A model generated the notes under the pieces. It was given only the letters and a program-made list of their open reading frames with translations. It was not told where the DNA came from and did no database searches. Made by a program: the position numbers and the translations under genes. 22,463 nucleotides of DNA from Vulcanimicrobiia bacterium. Its GTDB lineage: Bacteria; Eremiobacterota; Eremiobacteria; Baltobacterales; Baltobacteraceae. Of this stretch, positions 17,876-22,463 are shown piece after piece. Position 1 is the stretch's first letter. Every line of letters starts with the position of its first letter. Location: assembly GCA_024281135.1 (NCBI GenBank), contig JAMXLG010000270.1, positions 1 through 22,463 of the forward strand, in the 5' to 3' direction.

Positions 17876-18631
17876 ATGTTAGCCAAGGCGCCCACCTCAG
17901 CACTCGATGCCTTTCGTCACGCCGTTGATAACGGAATCGGCGCGCACCCGATCGTCCGACACAACAGCTACGCCTCGTGGTTCTCCACCGGTGCCGCAAG
18001 CGACGAGCAATTGCAGCATTTTACCGTGCAATTCTCGGTCTTCAGCCACCTCTTCATCGAAGCGCAACTTCGCAAATGCATCAATGCGCCCGACATCGAG
18101 AGCTACCGCGCGAGTAAAGAGATTCTGCTCAATGAACTCGGCGTGGTGTTCGCACCCTCAGGATCGGTGGAAGGCGGAACGTTTCATTTCCGCGCGGGCC
18201 ACTTCGAATGGCTCTTGCAATTTGCCGAGTCGATCGGGCTCTCGTGGCAGCAGATCGGAAAGCGCGAGCACGGCTCGCGCGACACGCTCGCGTTTTGCGA
18301 TGCACTGATGCGATGGTACGGTTCGCACGATGAATCAACCGCGGCCGGCGCTTCCTACGCGATCGAACATTGGGCCGCGGCAGGCTTCTGGAAACAGTTG
18401 ATCTCCGGTTTGCGCATCATCAAAGAACAGCGCCGTCCCGATCTACCGTTAGGCTTCTGGACCTGGCACGATGCGTTGGAAGATCAGCACGCGGCGCACA
18501 CCGACGACGAACTCGCATCGGCGTTCGAAAAGCCAAGCTTCTCGCCCGCGCGCTTTATCCGGGCGGGTGAAGCGATGCTGGACGCAGTTCAGACGTTTTG
18601 GTCGGGTCTTTCCAAATCTCGCGAACGGTAG
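17876..18631 (+). CDS. Heme-oxygenase-like diiron oxidase (HDO/TenA/PqqC-like) family protein
   Basis: 251 aa, all-alpha heme-oxygenase-like fold. The family's 'iron-containing redox enzyme' pattern is visible: HPIVRHNSYASW, LQHFTVQFSVFSH, FIEAQL (E62), NELG, GHFEWLLQFAE (H109), IEHWAAAGFW (E164, H165) and TWHDALEDQHAAH (H198, D203/E202, H205/H208). These acidic and histidine residues are the likely ligands of two irons. Relatives (UndA, BesC, CADD) oxidise fatty acids, amino acids or their own tyrosine, while TenA and PqqC lack the diiron set. The substrate is unknown. ATG start with AAAGGAG (17862-17868) seven bases upstream. It sits just behind a terminator-bearing leader and overlaps the convergent hydroxylase gene by 77 bp. 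Confidence 0.8.
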   Translation: MLAKAPTSALDAFRHAVDNGIGAHPIVRHNSYASWFSTGAASDEQLQHFTVQFSVFSHLFIEAQLRKCINAPDIESYRASKEILLNELGVVFAPSGSVEGGTFHFRAGHFEWLLQFAESIGLSWQQIGKREHGSRDTLAFCDALMRWYGSHDESTAAGASYAIEHWAAAGFWKQLISGLRIIKEQRRPDLPLGFWTWHDALEDQHAAHTDDELASAFEKPSFSPARFIRAGEAMLDAVQTFWSGLSKSRER

Positions 18632-19205
18632 TGCTGCGTGGAACTGCTTCAACGTTTCGGTATGTGACGCCGACATAATCCATCGTCGGGTTGGTGACGC
18701 CGAACCAAAAGTGCTCGTTCTTGAAGTGGTGCCACAAGTGATACTTCTTCATGTACTTGCCGAGCGGCGTCACCGGTGCAAAGGGAATGTGCGCGACATA
18801 GTGCACCCATTCGTAGAACGTCAACGCGCAGATGCTGCCGAACACGAGCGATGCGGCAAGCGGCACGTCTCGCACGATCGCGAGATAGACGCCGAAGTAA
18901 ATCACGGCGACCGGAATCACAAACCACAACGGCAGAAAGAGCAGTTCCAGCTTCGGGGGATCGATGTGGTGGTCGTAGTGCAGGCGATGCTGCAGCTTTA
19001 GCAGCCACTGTGCACTCGAAGGTTTGGCGTGGAAGAGAAAGCGGTGCGTCGAGTACTCGGAACTAAAAAAAATCAGCGCACCGATGAGTGCGCCGATCCA
19101 CGAGAAGTGCAGCGTCCCCGCCGCAAAGAGCACCGCAGTGAGTGCAATCGCGACGACCAGCACGGCGTTGCTGCCGTGACGCAAGAACGCCGCGACCACC
19201 CTCAC
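18555..19205 (-). CDS. Fatty acid hydroxylase/sterol desaturase superfamily membrane protein
   Basis: 216 aa with about four membrane helices. The histidine clusters of the superfamily are present: HRFLFH (H54, H59), HRLHYDHH (H73, H76, H79, H80), HYVAH (H135, H139) and HLWHHFKNEH (H156, H159, H160, H165), which ligate a non-heme diiron centre. Members hydroxylate or desaturate lipids such as carotenoids, fatty acids or sterols; the substrate here is unknown. GTG start shares GTGA with the stop of the Crp-type regulator. The C-terminal 25 residues, beyond the conserved core, are encoded antisense to the diiron-oxidase 3' end. Confidence 0.87.
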   Translation of the reverse strand: MRVVAAFLRHGSNAVLVVAIALTAVLFAAGTLHFSWIGALIGALIFFSSEYSTHRFLFHAKPSSAQWLLKLQHRLHYDHHIDPPKLELLFLPLWFVIPVAVIYFGVYLAIVRDVPLAASLVFGSICALTFYEWVHYVAHIPFAPVTPLGKYMKKYHLWHHFKNEHFWFGVTNPTMDYVGVTYRNVEAVPRSTTVREIWKDPTKTSELRPASLHPPG

Positions 19206-20164
19206 GACTGCCGTATCAGGTCAAGGAGCCCCTGGCGATCCAGGTACCGGACATGTCCGCGCTCACGCTTGAGGAGATTTCTCGATTCGAGCTCGGCAAT
19301 CGCGCGAGCGGCAACTTCTTTGACGGTGCCGGCAGCGGCCGCGATTTGCGCTTGCGTCATATGCGGAAGCGGCGGCATCGCAGCACTGAGCCCCTTCTCG
19401 GGCATCGCGTATGGCAGCAGCACTTGCGCGATGCGCCCGATGATCGGCATCGTGTTTTGCGTGACGAGCATCTCGCCGAGATCGCGCGCGCGCTGAGCGG
19501 CAACTCGTCCGAGCGCCGCGTAAATTTTCGGCGAATCCTCCGCTATCTGCAACACCGCGTCGTTCGGGATGCGCAAGTACCGTGCGGCCTTCGAAAGCAC
19601 GATCACGCGGCCGGCCGTCGGCGCGCCGTCGAAGAACTCCAGTTCGCCGAAGACTTCGTATGGAAAGACTTCGTGGAAGATGCGCTGCCGCGCGGATCCA
19701 TTGCGGCTTGCCAACGCAAAGACTCCTTCGAACGGCACGCCGAGGAACGGCCAGTCGCTATTTTCGGTAACCACGGTCTGCCCGCGTCGCGCCGTGTGCA
19801 ACGTAGCAACCGCTGCTAGCTTACTGCGCGAGACATCATCGAGGTGCGAGAACACGCGCGAGCGCCTGAGGATTCCCATGGGCGAGGGCGCATCGATTTC
19901 TACGGCAGCGCGCGTCATCGAGACGTGCCATTCGCGGTCGCCGACGCGGCGCGGGTCGAGAATCAATTCATGTTTGCGCGATTGTTCGATGCGGGTGCCC
20001 AAGCCGCGCGGTTCATTCTCGGTTATGAACAGGACCGTCTGTCCTGGAGGCAACCGATCGAAGACGTCGAGCACACGCGCTGGACGCTCCCACACGGGCA
20101 ACCCGCGTAGATCGAGTCGTTCAACGTCCGCCATAGTGATCTGGGTTCTTGAATCTGCAAGCAT
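19202..20164 (-). CDS. Transcription regulator fusing a DUF2249 domain to a Crp/Fnr module
   Basis: 320 aa. Residues about 12-85 match DUF2249 (ERLDLRGLP, PARVLDVFDRLPPGQ, ENEPRGLG, then EWHVSMTRA), a TusA-like small fold often found near nitrogen-oxide metabolism. Residues about 95-230 form a cyclic-nucleotide-binding-like beta-barrel (FGELEFFDGAPTAGR) and the C-terminus is a winged helix (MTQAQIAAAAGTVKEVAARA). The phosphate-binding R-S pair of cAMP-type CRPs is replaced, and the protein contains no cysteine, ruling out an FNR-type iron-sulfur cluster. ATG at 20164 directly abuts the cytochrome stop; an ATG at 20134 would also leave the domain intact. It probably regulates its own operon. 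Confidence 0.85.
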   Translation of the reverse strand: MLADSRTQITMADVERLDLRGLPVWERPARVLDVFDRLPPGQTVLFITENEPRGLGTRIEQSRKHELILDPRRVGDREWHVSMTRAAVEIDAPSPMGILRRSRVFSHLDDVSRSKLAAVATLHTARRGQTVVTENSDWPFLGVPFEGVFALASRNGSARQRIFHEVFPYEVFGELEFFDGAPTAGRVIVLSKAARYLRIPNDAVLQIAEDSPKIYAALGRVAAQRARDLGEMLVTQNTMPIIGRIAQVLLPYAMPEKGLSAAMPPLPHMTQAQIAAAAGTVKEVAARAIAELESRNLLKRERGHVRYLDRQGLLDLIRQS

Positions 20165-20734
20165 TTACTGCTGTCCGCCTTTCTTTGCGTGCTCGGTTGC
20201 TGGAGCAGCTGGGGCCGGGTTCTGCAGGCCTTTCCATGCGCGATCAGCCTGCGGCGGCAACTTATCCATGTGTTTGAGAAATAATACGAGCGCCCAAACT
20301 TGGTTATCTGTTAGCGCCGAACCGAATGAAGGCATCCCGGTCATACGGATGCCGTGCGTAATTTTCCAATATGTCACGCCATCGGGGTCGTCTTCCACGC
20401 CGTCTTTCGCAAGCTGCGGAGCGTTCTGATAAAGACCCCTGGCGACAGTACTCGGTCGTGCGTCCGCTGCACCGTGACACACGATGCAATTTTCGCCGTA
20501 CAATTTGATTCCGTCGAGCAGATTCGGAACGGTTAACGGCAACGGGTTCGACTCTTTTGGCGCCTCGCGCGCAATCGTGGCATGCAGAGACGCGCGAGCC
20601 GCCCACGTTTCGAGCTTGCCTGGCCGTGCGTCAGCGTTCGCGGGGATCATTATCCCTTGCGTGATGCCGATGTAGCCGACCACGAGTCCAACGATGATGA
20701 CGGCCACGACGCCGGCAATAAAACCTCTGACCAA
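20165..20734 (-). CDS. Membrane-anchored class I cytochrome c
   Basis: 189 aa. An N-terminal hydrophobic helix (about 4-24) anchors the protein; the haem-binding CIVCH is at 83-87 and the distal methionine is probably M134 in TGMPSFG. A single haem and a Pro/Ala-rich tail match small electron-carrier cytochromes such as those that feed terminal oxidases or dehydrogenases. The start is TTG with GGAGGG four bases upstream, a good ribosome binding site; GTC is the next codon. It is the first gene of a three-gene operon with the DUF2249-Crp regulator and the hydroxylase, and is divergent from the glutathione transferase. Confidence 0.9.
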   Translation of the reverse strand: MVRGFIAGVVAVIIVGLVVGYIGITQGIMIPANADARPGKLETWAARASLHATIAREAPKESNPLPLTVPNLLDGIKLYGENCIVCHGAADARPSTVARGLYQNAPQLAKDGVEDDPDGVTYWKITHGIRMTGMPSFGSALTDNQVWALVLFLKHMDKLPPQADRAWKGLQNPAPAAPATEHAKKGGQQ

Positions 20735-20758
20735 GCGACCCTCCGTGAAAGAGAATTT

Positions 20759-20774
20759 CGGCTAGCCGTTTTTT
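20759..20774. promoter_or_regulatory. 10-bp palindrome plus T6 in the divergent intergenic region
   Basis: CGGCTAGCCG (20759-20768) is a perfect palindrome followed by six T residues, within the 87-bp gap between the divergent cytochrome and glutathione-transferase genes (20735-20821). It could be an operator for a dimeric regulator such as the adjacent Crp-type protein, but it does not match the CRP or FNR consensus. No convincing -35/-10 pair was found in the gap. Confidence 0.25.
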
Positions 20775-20821
20775 GGTGAAGGGGCAGCAACTTCCCCCAC
20801 TCGGTAACGATTGGAGAGCCT

Positions 20822-21745
20822 ATGGAAACACCGACGAAAGCGCAATTCCCGGACGAGCAATCCGAAGACGGCCGCTTTATCCGGCAAGAGGACCAATTTC
20901 GCAGCTGGGTCAGTGCTGACGGGAGCTCCGGCTTTCCGGCCGTTGCCGGCCGCTACAAGCTTTACGTCTCACTCGCCTGTCCCTGGGCACATCGTACGAT
21001 CATCGTGCGCAAGCTCAAGCAATTGGAATCGGCGATTCCGATGACCATCGTCGACCCGATTCGGGACGATCGAGGATGGCGATACGGAACACACTTTTTG
21101 AGCGAACTCTATCTCGCCAGCGATCCGCGTTACCGGGACCGTGTTACCGTTCCGGTGCTTTGGGACTTGGAAACCAAGCGCATCGTCAGCAATTCCGACG
21201 ACGACATCATGCGGATGTTCGAAACCGAGTTCAACGCGATCGGCGATCCGCTGCCCGATCTCTATCCGTACGACTTGCGCACGGAAATTGACGCGCTCAA
21301 CGGCGTGATTTATGAGACGGTGAACGACGGCGTGTACCGCGCCGGGTTCGCCACATCTCAGCAAGCGTACGAAGAAGCTGCGTATCGCGTGTTCGCAACG
21401 CTCGACGAGCTCGATGCGAGGCTAGCGACGCGGCGATATCTCTTCGGCGCGCATCCGGTTGAAACGGACTGGCGGCTCTTCGTTACGTTGATTCGCTTCG
21501 ACCCGGTCTATGTCGGTCATTTCAAGTGCAATCTGCGTCGCATCTACGATTATCCGAATCTCTACGGATATCTGCGCGATCTCTATCAGATTCCGGGAAT
21601 CGCGCAGACCGTTGATTTCGATCACATCAAGCGTCACTACTACATGACGCACGACGATATCAATCCAACCGGCATTGTACCGATTGGTCCGTTGCAGTTT
21701 CTGCAAACGCCGCACGGAAGAGAACGGCTCTCAGCCGAGAGCTGA
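20822..21745 (+). CDS. Xi-class glutathione S-transferase (glutathionyl-hydroquinone reductase family)
   Basis: 307 aa, matching the YqjG/ECM4 family length. The catalytic cysteine C53 is in CPWAHR; VPVLWD supplies the cis-proline, and the C-terminal domain has RIYDYPNLYGYLRDLYQIPG, TVDFDHIKRHYY and INPTGIVPIGP, all family signatures. The usual glutathione-binding NESSEI motif appears as NSDDDIM, a divergence that could alter thiol preference. These enzymes reduce glutathionyl-hydroquinones. ATG start with GGAGAG a few bases upstream. The stop lies inside a hairpin at 21726-21750. Confidence 0.92.
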   Translation: METPTKAQFPDEQSEDGRFIRQEDQFRSWVSADGSSGFPAVAGRYKLYVSLACPWAHRTIIVRKLKQLESAIPMTIVDPIRDDRGWRYGTHFLSELYLASDPRYRDRVTVPVLWDLETKRIVSNSDDDIMRMFETEFNAIGDPLPDLYPYDLRTEIDALNGVIYETVNDGVYRAGFATSQQAYEEAAYRVFATLDELDARLATRRYLFGAHPVETDWRLFVTLIRFDPVYVGHFKCNLRRIYDYPNLYGYLRDLYQIPGIAQTVDFDHIKRHYYMTHDDINPTGIVPIGPLQFLQTPHGRERLSAES

Positions 21746-21750
21746 GAGCC
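21726..21750. terminator. Inverted repeat at the glutathione-transferase stop (candidate bidirectional terminator)
   Basis: GGCTCTCAG and CTGAGAGCC form a perfect 9-bp stem around a seven-base loop; the TGA stop lies in the 3' arm. It separates two convergent genes (the next ends at 21779). No T run follows on either side, so intrinsic termination is uncertain. Confidence 0.4.
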
Positions 21751-21778
21751 GCGCAGGTTCGTCGCTTTCGCTCTTGCG

Positions 21779-22384
21779 TTAGGGTTTCGGCGGACGCGCG
21801 CCGACCGCGTTCGTAGGATGACGATTCGACCTAACGACACTCGGACGGTTGAATTTTTGCATCCAATTGGTCCCGTTCGGATTGTCGCGAAGGGTGTTCT
21901 TCATAACCGGCATCGTCGACGTGTTCATCATATTAGACGAATTCGTCTGCCGCTGGCTCGGCGTGATGCTGCTTGGCGCTGTCGGCGTGCCCGAACTTGT
22001 ACCCGAGTTCGTGTTCGTCGGTTGACCGTTGGGTGCACCTTGATTCGTTTGCGGCGTGGGCTGTTGGCCCGACGTCGGTTGCCCGTTGGGTGCACCTTGA
22101 TTCGTGGGAGACGTCGGCTGTTGGCCTGACGTCGGTTGCCCGTTGGGTGCACCTTGATTCGTTTGAGGCGTCTGCTGTTGACCCGACGTCGGTTGAGTGG
22201 GCGTGCTTGGCGTCTGTCCTTGCGTTTGTTGCGTGTCTGTCGTGCCTTGCGTTCCTTGCGAACTCGTTGGGCTCGGGTTCGTAGGCGTGGTTGGCGTCTG
22301 TTGCGCGTACGCCGGGGCGGAAACCGCAAGCATTGCAACTACGGCCGCCGCAGCGATGCTGCGCGCGAGATACGTTTGATTCAT
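21779..22384 (-). CDS. Secreted low-complexity Gln/Thr/Pro-rich repeat protein
   Basis: 201 aa. A clear signal peptide (core ARSIAAAAVVAMLAVSA, cleavage after AYA) is followed by about 125 residues dominated by Q, T, P, S, N and G, including three copies of a 19-residue unit (NQGAPNGQP with TSGQQ linkers). The C-terminal 60 residues are less repetitive and basic (QKFNRPSVVRSNRHPTN). No domain is recognised; it is predicted to be disordered and exported, perhaps a cell-surface or matrix protein. ATG start at 22384; GGGGAG lies about 12 bases upstream. Repeats imply length variation between strains. Confidence 0.75.
   Translation of the reverse strand: MNQTYLARSIAAAAVVAMLAVSAPAYAQQTPTTPTNPSPTSSQGTQGTTDTQQTQGQTPSTPTQPTSGQQQTPQTNQGAPNGQPTSGQQPTSPTNQGAPNGQPTSGQQPTPQTNQGAPNGQPTNTNSGTSSGTPTAPSSITPSQRQTNSSNMMNTSTMPVMKNTLRDNPNGTNWMQKFNRPSVVRSNRHPTNAVGARPPKP
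22021..22191 (-). repeat. Three tandem 57-bp coding repeats
   Basis: Units start at 22021, 22078 and 22135 (plus-strand coordinates), each exactly 57 bp, encoding 19 residues. The stretch reading CCGTTGGGTGCACCTTGATT is shared by all three copies, whereas the rest of the unit has scattered substitutions. Confidence 0.93.
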
Positions 22385-22463
22385 GCCTGAAATGCGCTCC
22401 CCGAGAAAAAAGATAAAAAGTGAGACCTCTATTGGTTACCCGTTTTGCGAACGCGCGCACTAG
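22385..22463. other. Upstream region of the repeat protein, no gene seen
   Basis: 79 bases to the window edge. No open frame, RNA gene or clear promoter pair is recognised. A T-rich stretch on the minus strand precedes the putative ribosome binding site and may be part of a promoter. Confidence 0.4.

Noticed and set aside
19569..20429. 286-codon open frame on the + strand opposite the Crp-type regulator and cytochrome c
   Set aside because: It spans two real genes on the other strand, has low-complexity Ser/Arg content and no recognisable motif.
20759..20774. Palindrome plus T6 considered as a Rho-independent terminator
   Set aside because: The stem would have at most four pairs with a two-base loop, which cannot form a stable terminator, and no gene ends just upstream on the + strand.
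22021..22191. Tandem repeats considered as a CRISPR-like array
   Set aside because: Units are contiguous, in frame and inside an open reading frame with no unique spacers.

Overview
The window looks like chromosomal housekeeping DNA from a GC-rich bacterium. Genes are tightly packed, GTG and TTG starts are common, and seven same-strand junctions share a 4-bp GTGA or ATGA overlap. Two gene orders are classical in Terrabacteria: a G5/3D-domain cell-wall protein followed by rsmA/ksgA, and tilS-hpt-ftsH. Glutathione-type chemistry, a membrane-anchored cytochrome c and a fatty-acid-hydroxylase-like protein point away from a typical Firmicute. My best guess is a soil lineage such as Eremiobacterota (WPS-2), but this is inference from gene content only. 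No rRNA, tRNA, CRISPR array, insertion sequence or phage gene was recognised.

Region 1 (1-3659, + strand): a secreted DUF348/G5/3D protein, rsmA/ksgA, a CPBP-family membrane protease-like protein, and a GT4 glycosyltransferase. The last gene overlaps tail-to-tail with the next unit.

Region 2 (3616-14854, - strand; transcription runs from high to low coordinates): moeA, a hisC-like aminotransferase, a metallophosphoesterase, a hot-dog thioesterase, a structured 134-bp gap, smpB, tilS, hpt, ftsH, two secreted M16-like proteins and a glycosyltransferase. Spacing suggests one very long operon of 11 genes. Both M16-like proteins have lost the HxxEH zinc site.

Region 3 (14853-17677): serS on the + strand starts on the same CATG tetranucleotide as the divergent moeA. 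It converges on a minus-strand pair made of an MgtC/DUF4010-type membrane protein and an unrecognised 117-aa protein.

Region 4 (about 17672-18631, + strand): a candidate promoter, a nested-hairpin RNA and a strong Rho-independent terminator lie just upstream of a heme-oxygenase-like diiron oxidase (HDO/TenA-type) gene. This looks like either an attenuated leader or a free small RNA.

Region 5 (18555-20734, - strand): a membrane-anchored cytochrome c, a cysteine-free regulator that fuses a DUF2249 domain to a Crp/Fnr module, and a fatty-acid-hydroxylase-superfamily protein.

Region 6 (20735-22463): a Xi-class glutathione transferase diverges from the cytochrome operon. It is followed on the - strand by a secreted Gln/Thr/Pro-rich protein with three 57-bp tandem repeats. 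No gap longer than 300 bases lacks a gene.

The items most worth following up are the leader RNA before the diiron oxidase, the DUF2249-Crp fusion, the zinc-less M16 pair behind FtsH, and the structured smpB leader.
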